Positions 25,190 through 33,792 of a stretch of DNA of 41,950 nt are shown here, piece by piece. The position numbers were made by a program, and so were the translations under genes. The notes under the pieces are model-generated. The model was given only the letters and a program-made list of their open reading frames with translations. It was not told where the DNA came from and ran no database searches. The stretch spans positions 1 through 41,950 of the forward strand of contig NZ_FCOF02000051.1 in the NCBI RefSeq assembly GCF_001544755.2, given 5' to 3'. This stretch comes from Caballeronia catudaia (GTDB taxonomy: Bacteria > Pseudomonadota > Gammaproteobacteria > Burkholderiales > Burkholderiaceae). How positions within the stretch are numbered: the first letter of the stretch is position 1; every line of letters starts with the position of its first letter.

Positions 25190-26212
25190 TCACAGATAAG
25201 TTGCGTTGATCCAGTCCGCTACCTTCGGCGACTGATCGATCTGCTTCAGATCGACGAGCATGTCGGAGAGCTTCTGCACGCCATCGACGAACGGTCCCGG
25301 CTTGCCGCCGCTGCTCACGAAAAGCGCTTTCTGCTGCGCGTGCGAATACCACTGCGTCTGCTTGAGGATCGCCAGTTGCTCGTCTTCCGACAGATTCGTG
25401 AGCGTCATCAGAATGGGCGCCGCTTTTTCGGGGCTTTGCGTCATCATGTCGCTGGCCTGCGCGATGCCTTGCAGAAAGGCCCTCGGCACCTCGGGATGCG
25501 CGCTCGCGAACGCCGTGCGCACCAGCAGCACGTCCGGTCCCGGCGTCAATTGATACTGCTTGTAGAGCGAGAACGACGAATCGTCGAGCAGGAGCTTGGT
25601 GTCGGGCAGCGCCTTGATGCGGTCGAAGGTCGGCGTCCATGCGGCGGCGGCATCGATCTGATTGCCGCGATAAGCGGTGAGCAGTTCGTTCGCGGGCAGA
25701 TTGATGATGCTCACGTCCTTGGCCGGGTCCATGTTGGCCTGACGCAGCACGTCGAGCAGCAGCACATGCGAACTCGATGCATACGTGACGCCGATCTTCT
25801 TGCCCTTGAGATCAGCGAGCGACTTCACGTTGCTGCGCACGAGCAGCCCTTCGGACTTGCCGAAGTTATTGGGCGTGGAGATGAGTTGAAACTGCTTCGC
25901 GCCGTTGGCCATCAGCGCGAGCGCCGAGACGACGCCCGTGCCCGCGATATCGATATTGCCCGCCATCACCGCGCCCATGCGCGCCGAGGACGTCGAGAAC
26001 GATTGCCAGCGGCAGTCGATGCCGAGCTTCGTGAAGATATCGGTCTTCATCGCGACATACGCCGCGTAGTGGCCGAGCCACGCCGAGCCGCCGTAGTTCA
26101 CGGGCGTCGCCGCGCGCGCGAGTGGCGCGAATCCCGCGCCGAAACCCGCCGTGGCCGCAGCGGCGCCGATCCAGGATGCCTGCTTCAGAAATGTACGGCG
26201 ATTGCTTGTCAT
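25190..26212 (-). CDS. ABC importer substrate-binding protein (TauA/SsuA/NMT1-like), Tat signal
   Basis: A 340-residue periplasmic protein. The N-terminus has a twin-arginine signal, NRRTFLKQASWIGAAAATAG, ending near ARAAT, so it is probably exported folded. The mature part has the NMT1/THI5-like fold markers GIDCRWQSFSTSSARMGA, AGNIDIAGTG (about 77-86) and DLKGKKIGVTYASSSH (about 131-146). These proteins bind small organic sulfonates, amines or heterocycles. The start is ATG 26212; a longer frame to 26287 is rejected because the Tat signal should be N-terminal. It lies 130 bases downstream of the LysR gene. Confidence 0.9.
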   Translation of the reverse strand: MTSNRRTFLKQASWIGAAAATAGFGAGFAPLARAATPVNYGGSAWLGHYAAYVAMKTDIFTKLGIDCRWQSFSTSSARMGAVMAGNIDIAGTGVVSALALMANGAKQFQLISTPNNFGKSEGLLVRSNVKSLADLKGKKIGVTYASSSHVLLLDVLRQANMDPAKDVSIINLPANELLTAYRGNQIDAAAAWTPTFDRIKALPDTKLLLDDSSFSLYKQYQLTPGPDVLLVRTAFASAHPEVPRAFLQGIAQASDMMTQSPEKAAPILMTLTNLSEDEQLAILKQTQWYSHAQQKALFVSSGGKPGPFVDGVQKLSDMLVDLKQIDQSPKVADWINATYL

Positions 26213-26341
26213 CGTTATGCCCTGTCTGAATGAGAGGTGGGTCCGGCGGTCTGTTCCCGATGGTAGTAGCGAACGTCGCCCGGTCATTAAGCCATCTGAC
26301 CAAATCAGAAACTCTTATGTTTTGAAGCAGTTCCGCTAATT

Positions 26342-27343
26342 TCATGCTGCGCCTTGCGCACGGAAGTCATGCGCGTAGACGTCGAAGAGTTGGGCGGGCA
26401 TGCCGGGCAGCGCGGCGTGCAATCCCGGCGCGATGACGTCGCGCGCGACCGCGATGGACTCGCGCGACACGGCATCGGCCATCGTGGACCATTCGGAGCG
26501 GCGCGTGAGAATGTAGAAGTGTCGATGCCCGATGCGCGTGGCGGGCAGCGGCACGACCGTCACGTCCGGCAGATGCGCGCGCGATTGCCACAGACACAGC
26601 GGCGATGTGATCGCGCAGCCGAAGCCGGACGCGACGAGACTGAGCAGCGGATCGGTGTCGTCGAACTCGTAGCGGTTGGGCGCATGGAAGTTCATGTGCT
26701 TGACGAGCCGCTCGACCTGTTGCCCGATCAGCGAGCGTCCCGTGTAACGCAACAGCGGCAGTTCGCGCACGACGTCGTGAAAGTCGCACGGCTTGCGGCC
26801 CGGGCCGAACGTTCTCGGCGCAACGGCGACGAACGTCTCCGAGAACAGGGGACGCAATTCGACGCGGCGCGGATCGAGCGTCGCTTCGGTGCAAATGGCG
26901 AGATCGAGTTCGCGATTGGCGAGTTGTTCGCTAAGCGTCGGCGTGAGGCCGGACCACATCGAAAGCGCCTTCATGCGATCGGACAGGCGCCGCACGAGAT
27001 GCGGCCCGACGCTCGCCGCGAACGAATCCACGCAGCCGATGCGCAGGCTCGGCACGCCTTCGCTCGTCGCGTTGCGCACGTTATGCGAAACCGCCTGCGC
27101 ATGTTCGAGCAGCCCGCCCGCCTGTTCGAGCAGAATGCGGCCCGCCGCGTTGGGCCGCACCGGCCTGAACTCGCGATCGAACAGCGCCACGCCCTGTTCG
27201 CGTTCGAGTGCCGCGATGAGCTGGCTCACCGCGCTTTGCGTGACGCCCAGCACGCGCGCGGCCTCGGTCATCGAACGCGTTTCGCAGACCGCGACGAACG
27301 CCTGCAGTGCACGCAGGTCCACCCCGACGAAAGTGTTTCGCAT
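26342..27343 (-). CDS. LysR-family regulator (paralogue of the one at 39.8 kb)
   Basis: A 333-residue protein with the LysR helix-turn-helix at about residues 8-67 (DLRALQAFVAVCETRSM, QSAVSQLIAALEREQG). The effector domain begins LRIGCVDSFAASVGP. It is strikingly like the LysR gene at 39821: about 48 of 61 residues match by eye over the DNA-binding domain, and the C-terminal TDPLLSLVASGFGCAI region also aligns. ATG 27343 has GGAGG upstream. It reads in the same direction as the importer and dehydrogenase genes and is divergent from the AraC gene with 73 bases between them, so it may control both. Confidence 0.9.
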   Translation of the reverse strand: MRNTFVGVDLRALQAFVAVCETRSMTEAARVLGVTQSAVSQLIAALEREQGVALFDREFRPVRPNAAGRILLEQAGGLLEHAQAVSHNVRNATSEGVPSLRIGCVDSFAASVGPHLVRRLSDRMKALSMWSGLTPTLSEQLANRELDLAICTEATLDPRRVELRPLFSETFVAVAPRTFGPGRKPCDFHDVVRELPLLRYTGRSLIGQQVERLVKHMNFHAPNRYEFDDTDPLLSLVASGFGCAITSPLCLWQSRAHLPDVTVVPLPATRIGHRHFYILTRRSEWSTMADAVSRESIAVARDVIAPGLHAALPGMPAQLFDVYAHDFRAQGAA

Positions 27344-27416
27344 GGTTTCCTCCCGCGCCCATTCTGCCGTATAAGCCTCGCCGCGCCCTGTTCGCACGGG
27401 TATTTTCGCGGCGATA

Positions 27417-28472
27417 ATGACGGACACACGCATCGAACAAGGCGCCTTCGCTTACGCGGAGGTTTTCATCGTCCATCTCACGCGCCGCGCTTTGATCTCT
27501 CACTCTCGTTCGTCCGATGCCGGGCCGCGCCGGTTCGTGTTTCTGCTCGCGGACGGCTTGTCGATGATGAGCCTCTCGTCCGCCATCGAGCCGCTGCGCT
27601 CGGCCAATCGCCTCGCGGGCGACACGCTTTACGACTGGACGCTCGCGAGTCTCGACGGCGAGCCGGTGCATTCGTCGAGCGGCATTGCGCTCGCGGCGCG
27701 CCCGTTCGACGACGTGTACAAGGACGCCGATTACGTGTTCGTCTGCGGTGGCCTGCGTCTCGCGCCCCCGCTCGAACCGGCCTTCGTCGCGGCGTTGAAG
27801 CGCGCGGCGCGCACGCAGGCGGTCATCGGTTCGCTTTCGACGGCGACCTATCTGCTCGCGCTCGCCGGCTTGCTCGACGGCTACCATTGCACGATCCACT
27901 GGGAAAATCTCCCCGCGTTCACGGAGGCGTTTCCCGATCTGCTATGCAGCAGCAAGGTGTTCGAGATCGATCGCGACCGCATGACGTGCTCGGGCGGCAT
28001 CGCCGCGATGGACATGATGCTGCATCTCATCAAGACGCAGCAGGGCAGCGATCTCGCGGTGCGCGTCGCCAATCAGTTTCACCACGAACGCATGCGCGAT
28101 ACCGCCGACGATCAGCGCGGCTGGCGCGATCAGAATCACGCGAGTTTGCCGCGCGGCATCCGCCGGGCCATTGAAATGATGCGCGCGCATGTCGAGACGC
28201 CGTTGCAGATCAACGATATCGGCTCGGCCATCGGCATGACGTCGCGGCAGATGGAGCGTCTGTTTCTGCGGCATCTGAACGCAACGCCCGCGCGCTATTA
28301 CGTGCAGTTGCGGCTGGAGCGCGCGCACGACATGCTGACCTATTCGAGCGTGCCCGTCGCCGATGTCGCCGTGGCGACGGGATTCGCGTCGCCGTCGCAT
28401 CTGGCGCGCTGGGTGCGTCGCGCGTACGGCATCAGTCCGACGGAGTTGCGCGCGGCGCAGCCGAGATCGTGA
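27417..28472 (+). CDS. GlxA-type AraC-family regulator (GbdR/CdhR-like)
   Basis: A 351-residue protein with an N-terminal DJ-1/PfpI glutamine-amidotransferase-like domain (FVFLLADGLSMMSLSSAIEP, about 40-59; IHWENLPAFTEAFPD) and a C-terminal AraC domain with two helix-turn-helix units (LQINDIGSAIGMTSRQMERL, about 263-282; VPVADVAVATGFASPSHLAR). This architecture is that of GbdR and CdhR, which activate glycine betaine, carnitine and related genes, and it sits between two amine-catabolism operons. The start is ATG 27417, without a clear ribosome-binding site. Its stop is only five bases from the convergent stop of the ten-gene operon. Confidence 0.85.
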   Translation: MTDTRIEQGAFAYAEVFIVHLTRRALISHSRSSDAGPRRFVFLLADGLSMMSLSSAIEPLRSANRLAGDTLYDWTLASLDGEPVHSSSGIALAARPFDDVYKDADYVFVCGGLRLAPPLEPAFVAALKRAARTQAVIGSLSTATYLLALAGLLDGYHCTIHWENLPAFTEAFPDLLCSSKVFEIDRDRMTCSGGIAAMDMMLHLIKTQQGSDLAVRVANQFHHERMRDTADDQRGWRDQNHASLPRGIRRAIEMMRAHVETPLQINDIGSAIGMTSRQMERLFLRHLNATPARYYVQLRLERAHDMLTYSSVPVADVAVATGFASPSHLARWVRRAYGISPTELRAAQPRS

Positions 28473-28477
28473 CGCGC

Positions 28478-29671
28478 TTATGCGGTTTCGAGCACCGGCG
28501 CCGTGGCTCGCAGCGGCAGCGGCAGCCAGCCTTGAAGTTCGCGCCAGTCCGGTTCCAGATGCGCGAAGCGCGCAAGCGACAGCGACGAGAGATCGGCGAA
28601 TCCGCATCGCCCGTCGACGACCAGATCGCGGATCGCGTGGCCGCTCGCCGGCGACAGGCCGAAGCCCACGCTCGATAACGTCGCGACCGTCACGTTCTCT
28701 TGCGCAGCCGGACGATCGATCACGGGCCGTCCATCCGGCGTGTTCTCGATATAGCCCGCCCAACTGCGGATGACCTTCGCGTGCGCGGCCTTCGGCAGCA
28801 GCGCCGCGAGCCGTGCGGCGATGCTGCATTGAAGCGGCGTCGAATGCGCGCGCACGTTGCGCACGTCATCGAGTCCGATCCATTCGTGCGGACCGCCGCC
28901 GAACGCGAGATTGCCGCGCAGCGTCTGCCGTCCGTAGAGGCCGTTGCCGTCGACGCCGCCGAGCGGCATCAGCGGAAGCGGCTCGGTGACGATCATCTCC
29001 GCGCGCGCCGCCGCGAGCGGCACGTCGATGCCGAGTTGCGCCGCGAGCACGCCCGTATGCGGCCCGGCCGCGATCACGAGATGATCGCAGGCGAAGTCTC
29101 CGTTCGGTGTCTGCACGGCGCTCACGCGGCCGCCTTGCGTGACGAAGCCTGTCACCGGCGTATGTTGCAGGATGCGCGCGCCGTGATCTTCCATCGCCCA
29201 CACATAGGCCTGCAACGTGCGATGCGGATTCGCATGTCCGCCGAAGTGATAGAAATAACCGGCATAAACGTTGTCGCCCGCGAGCGGCACGAGTTCGCGC
29301 ACCTGCCTTGCATCGAGCACTTCGGAGCGCAGGCCGTGATGCTCGCCGTTTTCGAGCGCCCGGCGATACAGCCGGAACTGATGTTCGTCGAGCGCAATGC
29401 GGATGCGCTCGCGGCAAAACTCCGTCGGATAGCCGAGCAGGTCGTCCATCATCGGCCAGAGTCGTTGTTCTTCCATGAAGAGCGGGCTGTGATGATGCGA
29501 GCAGCCGCCGCCGTTACGTCCCGACGCACCCCAGCCGATCATGCCCGCTTCGAGCACGAGCACGTCGATGCCCTCGCGCGCGAGCCACCATCCCGCTGAG
29601 AGCCCCGTCACGCCGCCGCCGACGATGACCACCGATGCGCCTTTGAGTTTGTCTGCTGCCGATGTGTTCAT
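28478..29671 (-). CDS. FAD-dependent oxidoreductase, OoxB/LhpB-like beta subunit
   Basis: A 397-residue DAO-superfamily flavoprotein: VVIVGGGVTGLSAGWWLARE (about residues 14-33) then GMIGWGASGRNGGGCSHHHS with the segment that contacts FAD, and a C-terminal SSVGFGLSPASGHAI. The family includes the catalytic beta subunits of octopine/nopaline oxidase and D-hydroxyproline dehydrogenase, and sarcosine-oxidase-like enzymes, which oxidise secondary amines. It is the last gene of the ten-gene operon, 58 bases after its partner, the larger NAD(P)/FAD- and [2Fe-2S]-containing subunit. Start ATG 29671 (MNTSAADKLKGASVVI). The substrate is unknown; demethylated amine from the Rieske step is the natural candidate. 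Confidence 0.85.
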   Translation of the reverse strand: MNTSAADKLKGASVVIVGGGVTGLSAGWWLAREGIDVLVLEAGMIGWGASGRNGGGCSHHHSPLFMEEQRLWPMMDDLLGYPTEFCRERIRIALDEHQFRLYRRALENGEHHGLRSEVLDARQVRELVPLAGDNVYAGYFYHFGGHANPHRTLQAYVWAMEDHGARILQHTPVTGFVTQGGRVSAVQTPNGDFACDHLVIAAGPHTGVLAAQLGIDVPLAAARAEMIVTEPLPLMPLGGVDGNGLYGRQTLRGNLAFGGGPHEWIGLDDVRNVRAHSTPLQCSIAARLAALLPKAAHAKVIRSWAGYIENTPDGRPVIDRPAAQENVTVATLSSVGFGLSPASGHAIRDLVVDGRCGFADLSSLSLARFAHLEPDWRELQGWLPLPLRATAPVLETA

Positions 29672-29729
29672 GCTTGCGCGCCTTCGATTGCGTGATTGGC
29701 CTGGTAATGTCGACGTAAAAACGATGCCG

Positions 29730-31370
29730 CTATTCGCTCGCCACCGGTTCTCCGGTCTGCCGCGTGCCCGCGCGATACAGCGGATCGACGCGCCAGAATG
29801 GCACCCATTGCGACGCCATGCCGAACCAGCTATCCCAATGCGAGCCCGTCGACGAGGCTTCGGCCACGTCCGCGAGTTGCCGCAGCGCCAGCGGACGCAC
29901 CGGCGCGCGGAAGGTCGCGAGCGGAATGCGCGGCAGCGCGCAGCCGGAGCCGATCGCAAGCAGCGCCGCCACTTGTTCGCGGCATCGGCGGCCCTGACAC
30001 GGACCCATGCAGGCGCGCGTGAGCCGCTTGACCGCATCGGGATTCGGCGGGCCGCTGCGTGCGAGTTCGGCGACGCCGCGAGTGTCGTGCGCGGCGTCGG
30101 CGGGATGCCAGTCGAGATAACGCGGCGGACGCACGTCGAGGATTTCGCGCGCGGTGACTTCCTCGCACTGGCACACGAACGGCTCGCCCGCCGCGCCGAG
30201 CACGCTCGCGCGCACCCATGCCACGCGCGCCGCGGCAATGTCGTGCGCGGGCGCGTCGGGCTGCGTGACGTGCGCGATGCCGCAAACGCCCGGAGCATCG
30301 AGCGCCGAACGCGCCGCGCGCCGGCCTTCTTCCCGCGCGATGCCGTAATCGCGGCTCTTCGATGCCCACACGCCCGCGCAGTCGCCCGCCGCATACGCGA
30401 ACGGCAGCGACGTGCGCTGCATCGCATCGACATTGGCGACGTGACCGCCGCGCGCGGCATCGAATGTCGTGGCGCAACCGGCCGCTTCGAGCAGTTCGAT
30501 CGCGGGTAGCGCGGCGATGCCGAGCAGCACGGTATCGCATTCGAACGTGACCGATGTGTCCGCATGGGGCGATGCCGCTTCGACCGAAGTGACGCCGTAC
30601 GCATCGCCGCGCGCGTGCCGCACGACGTGCCGCGTGAGCAAGCGCGCGCCGCCCGCTTCGAGTTGCGACGCGAGCGCGGCATCGCCGACGATCGCATCGG
30701 ACTGTTCGATCACCGCGACGATCCGCACGCCGCGCGACATCAGATCGACGGCGATGTTCAGCGCGTGCGTGTCGCTGCCGACCAGCACGGCGCGGCGCGC
30801 ATCGAGTGCGCCGTAGAGCACGGCGAGCCGCCACGCGGCGCTCGCGCCCATCACGCCGGGACGCTGCCAGCCGTCGAAGGCGAGGCCCATGTCGCGCCGT
30901 CCGGAAGCGACGATCACCTGTTTGAAGCCGATGAGCCACGTACGCGATGCATCGGCGAGACCGGCAACGTGCGTGTCCATCCACGCGCTCGCCGGGCCGT
31001 GCGGAAAGAGGCCCCAGACCGCCGTGCCGAGCTTCACGTCGACGCCCGCTTCCAGCGCATCGCCGAGTTCGGGGCGCGCGTCGAGCATGGCTTCGAGCAT
31101 CGCGTTGGCGTTGCCCGCCACAGCGCCCATGCGGCCGCCGAAATGCAGCGGCACGTCCTCGCCCATCGTGTCGAGCGGCACGGGGTTTTCATCGACGAGC
31201 GTCACGCTGACGCCGCGGCCCGCCGCTTCGAGCGCAGCCGCGATGCCCGCCGGACCCGCGCCGACGATCAGCAGATCGGTCGATTCATCGACGGGCGGCG
31301 CCTTGCCCGCGACGGATGCGGGATCGTAGAACGGCGTTTGCATGGCTTCGTTGTCCATCGAGACTCTCAT
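29730..31370 (-). CDS. Two-dinucleotide-binding oxidoreductase with [2Fe-2S] centre, OoxA-like alpha subunit
   Basis: A 546-residue protein. It has an N-terminal FAD motif, LLIVGAGPAGIAAALEAAGR (about residues 33-52), a second Rossmann region (AVLVGSDTHALNIAV, about 200) and a C-terminal BFD-like [2Fe-2S] site with Cys pairs FVCQCEEVT and CMGPCQGRRC. This is the layout of OoxA and the alpha subunits of nopaline/octopine oxidase and D-hydroxyproline dehydrogenase, which relay electrons from the beta subunit. Its ATG 31370 overlaps the MmgE/PrpD stop (ATGA); ATG 31358 is a weaker alternative. A final 45-residue extension (HWDSWFGMASQWVPFWR) is unusual for the family and could be a subunit contact. 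Confidence 0.85.
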   Translation of the reverse strand: MRVSMDNEAMQTPFYDPASVAGKAPPVDESTDLLIVGAGPAGIAAALEAAGRGVSVTLVDENPVPLDTMGEDVPLHFGGRMGAVAGNANAMLEAMLDARPELGDALEAGVDVKLGTAVWGLFPHGPASAWMDTHVAGLADASRTWLIGFKQVIVASGRRDMGLAFDGWQRPGVMGASAAWRLAVLYGALDARRAVLVGSDTHALNIAVDLMSRGVRIVAVIEQSDAIVGDAALASQLEAGGARLLTRHVVRHARGDAYGVTSVEAASPHADTSVTFECDTVLLGIAALPAIELLEAAGCATTFDAARGGHVANVDAMQRTSLPFAYAAGDCAGVWASKSRDYGIAREEGRRAARSALDAPGVCGIAHVTQPDAPAHDIAAARVAWVRASVLGAAGEPFVCQCEEVTAREILDVRPPRYLDWHPADAAHDTRGVAELARSGPPNPDAVKRLTRACMGPCQGRRCREQVAALLAIGSGCALPRIPLATFRAPVRPLALRQLADVAEASSTGSHWDSWFGMASQWVPFWRVDPLYRAGTRQTGEPVASE

Positions 31371-32728
31371 TGCGTAAGGTTGGGCGCGTTCAGCACGAGT
31401 TCGCATATCGTCGATGCGCTCGCGTGAGGTTCGGCGAGCGCATCGACGGCGGCTTCGAGTTCGCTTGCGAAGCGTGCGCCGAAGCACGCTCCGGTCAACG
31501 CGCGGAACTTGCCGCGTTCGGCTTCGGGCGTCATCGGGCGCGCGGGATCGCCGCTCGCCTGCATCGCGCCGGAGTCGAGGCGCCGGCCATCGCGCAGTTC
31601 GACCGTCACGCGCGCCCAGCGCTCGGCGGGAAACGCCGCGTTGAAGTCCGCGCGCTCGTGCGTGACGAGGCGCGGCAGCAGCGCGCGCACGGCGGGATCG
31701 ATCAGTCCTTCATCGCCGATGGTGTCCGCATCCACGCGGCCATGCAGCAACGCGGCGGCGACGGGAAACAGCACGCCGTATTGCGCTTCCTCGGTGGTGC
31801 GCGGCGCGTCGGACCACAGGCGCTTCGCTTCGTGAAAAGTTTCGATTTCCACACGTTCGATGTTGATCGCGTCGAAGGCGGCCTGCGCGCGCACCGCGAG
31901 CGCCGCCGCAATCGACGGATGCGCCCAGCGGCATACCGGATACGGCTTCACATACTGTTCGAGGATCAGCCAGCGCTCGCCGAGATCAGCAAAGATCGCG
32001 GGCGCGTCGCGTTCGACGGTCGTCGCCGGCGCGCCGGTGAAGCCGCGCGAGGCGAGCAGCGCCGCGCTGATGCCCGCGAGCGCGCCCCAGCACGAGCCGT
32101 CCTTCAGCATCGTCGGATGATCGATGCAGCGCATCATGTCCGAGCGTGGCCCGTGATACTCCGCGATGCCGAGCGCATGACGCGTCATGGGCACGTCGAA
32201 GCCGAGCGCGCGGCTCGCGATGGCCGCCGCCGCGAGCGCATTCCACGCGCCCGACGTGTGATATTCGCGGCTCGTCGCATGCAGCGCGATGCCCGCGCGG
32301 GTGCCGAGTTCGTAGCCGAGCACCGTCTGCACGATGAATTCGCGCCCGCTCATGCCGGGCACGCGTTCGGTCATTGCGAGCAGCGCGGGCAGCACGGTGA
32401 CGCCGGCGTGCCCCTTGGTGAGCGCGTGGCCGTCGTGGCCGTCGAAACTGTCGATGGTCGCCGCGCCCGCGAAGGCCGCTCCCGCCGCGCTCGCGATGCG
32501 CCCGTCGAACAATATGCGCGCGGGCGTGCGGCCCGCCGCGAAGCAATCGAGCGCGTGTTCGCGCGCAATCGACGACATGCGCGTCGATGCGCCCGCCGCC
32601 GCGACGGCGAAGAGGTCGAGCAGGCGGCGCTGCGCATCGCGCACGACGGCATCGGGCAGCATGTCGAAGCGCAACGCGTGCGTGAAGCGGCTGGCGTCGT
32701 CTTGCAGTGGCGGAGTTGGCTTCATCAT
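31367..32728 (-). CDS. MmgE/PrpD family protein (putative epimerase, dehydratase or lyase)
   Basis: A 453-residue protein. The MmgE/PrpD hallmark is FDGHDGHALTKGHAGVTVLP (about residues 93-112), followed by GREFIVQTVLGYELGTRAGI and YHTSGAWNALAAAA (about 160-173). The family includes 2-methylcitrate dehydratase, aconitate decarboxylase and iminodisuccinate epimerase. Its place between the Rieske reductase and the flavoprotein subunits implies a step in amine catabolism; an iminodicarboxylate epimerase-like role is a hypothesis only. Both ends overlap neighbours: start ATG 32728 with the reductase stop (ATGATGA), and stop with the alpha-subunit start. Confidence 0.85.
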   Translation of the reverse strand: MMKPTPPLQDDASRFTHALRFDMLPDAVVRDAQRRLLDLFAVAAAGASTRMSSIAREHALDCFAAGRTPARILFDGRIASAAGAAFAGAATIDSFDGHDGHALTKGHAGVTVLPALLAMTERVPGMSGREFIVQTVLGYELGTRAGIALHATSREYHTSGAWNALAAAAIASRALGFDVPMTRHALGIAEYHGPRSDMMRCIDHPTMLKDGSCWGALAGISAALLASRGFTGAPATTVERDAPAIFADLGERWLILEQYVKPYPVCRWAHPSIAAALAVRAQAAFDAINIERVEIETFHEAKRLWSDAPRTTEEAQYGVLFPVAAALLHGRVDADTIGDEGLIDPAVRALLPRLVTHERADFNAAFPAERWARVTVELRDGRRLDSGAMQASGDPARPMTPEAERGKFRALTGACFGARFASELEAAVDALAEPHASASTICELVLNAPNLTQ

Positions 32729-33792
32729 CGGAAGGCGATTTCGACGTCGGTGGATGGACGGCTGGAGCACGCGAGAATGAAGCCCTGCGCTTCCTCGGCG
32801 GCCGCTAAACCGCCTGCGTGCTGCATCGATACGACGCCCGACACGCGGCGTACCTTGCACGTGCCGCACAAGCCGCTCGCGCAGCCGCACGGAATCACGA
32901 CTTGCTGGCGCGTCGCGGCGACGAGCAGCGTTTCGCCCGCGCGCACGTCGAAGCGTTTATCGCCCAGCGTGGCGTGATGAACGGCATCCGGCGATGCCGA
33001 GACATCGTGTTGCGGCGCCTCGACGGGCACGGGCCCGAAATGCTCGATATGAAACGCCGCGCGCCGTGCGCCTTCGGCCGCGTGAATCTGCCGGATGCTC
33101 TGCATGAAGTCCGCCGGTCCGCAGCAATACACGGTGCGGCGTCCGAAGTCGGGCGCGATCGCCCAGAGCGTGCCGCGCGCGATGCGTCCACGCAAGCCGA
33201 ACCAGCCCGGCGCGGGCGCACTCAACCACACGCTGACCTTCAGATTCGGCATGCGCGACTGAAGCGCCGCGAGTTCATCGGCGAAAAGAATGTCGGCGGC
33301 GTTGCGCGCGCTATGCAGCCACGCGACTTCCGCATCCGGCTGACTATGCGCGAGCGTCCGCAACATCGACATCAGCGGCGATGCGCCCGATCCCGCCGAT
33401 ACAAAGGCAAGCGGCGCCGCGTTCGCTGCGTCGAGCGTGAAGCGGCCGAGCGGATAGCGCGCTTCGATGCGTGTTCCCGGCGTCAGACGCTCGTGCAGCC
33501 AGCGCGTGACGATGCCGTCCGCCTGCGCCTTGATCGTGAGTTCGAGCACGTCGCGCTCGACGGGTGACGACGCGATCGAAAACGTGCGGTCGTGACGCAC
33601 GCCGTCGATATCGAGCGTGAGCAGCATCGCCTGACCGGGCGCGAAGCGGCGCGCGCCATCCGCGTGCGGATCGCGCAGGCGAAACGTCTTGACGCCCGGC
33701 GCTTCGTCGCGCACGGCGATGCATTCGAGCGTGCGCGCCTGCGCTTCGTCGGACACGATCAGCGTTTGCGCTTCGGTCAGCACGTCAGCCAT
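32725..33792 (-). CDS. GbcB-like flavin/[2Fe-2S] reductase of a Rieske oxygenase
   Basis: A 355-residue protein combining a ferredoxin-NADP reductase module and a C-terminal plant-type ferredoxin. FAD contact: HDRTFSIASSP (about residues 67-77). NAD(P)H contact: AFVSAGSGASPLMSML (about 127-142) and YCCGPADFM. The [2Fe-2S] ligands lie in PCGCASGLCGTCKV (about 302-315) and a final Cys in ILACSSRP. It supplies electrons to the upstream GbcA-like oxygenase; its start overlaps that gene by eight bases. Relatives reduce the glycine betaine, stachydrine and carnitine Rieske enzymes. Confidence 0.9.
   Translation of the reverse strand: MADVLTEAQTLIVSDEAQARTLECIAVRDEAPGVKTFRLRDPHADGARRFAPGQAMLLTLDIDGVRHDRTFSIASSPVERDVLELTIKAQADGIVTRWLHERLTPGTRIEARYPLGRFTLDAANAAPLAFVSAGSGASPLMSMLRTLAHSQPDAEVAWLHSARNAADILFADELAALQSRMPNLKVSVWLSAPAPGWFGLRGRIARGTLWAIAPDFGRRTVYCCGPADFMQSIRQIHAAEGARRAAFHIEHFGPVPVEAPQHDVSASPDAVHHATLGDKRFDVRAGETLLVAATRQQVVIPCGCASGLCGTCKVRRVSGVVSMQHAGGLAAAEEAQGFILACSSRPSTDVEIAFR

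Noticed and set aside
23636..26212. Annotation of the importer as a dedicated sulfonate (ssu) or taurine (tau) system
   Set aside because: No monooxygenase or dioxygenase for sulfonates is present; the neighbouring genes point to amine oxidation, so only a family-level name is given.
26354..28174. A 606-residue plus-strand frame opposite the LysR gene and through the AraC gene
   Set aside because: Shadow frame: the LysR and AraC genes in the same DNA have complete domains.
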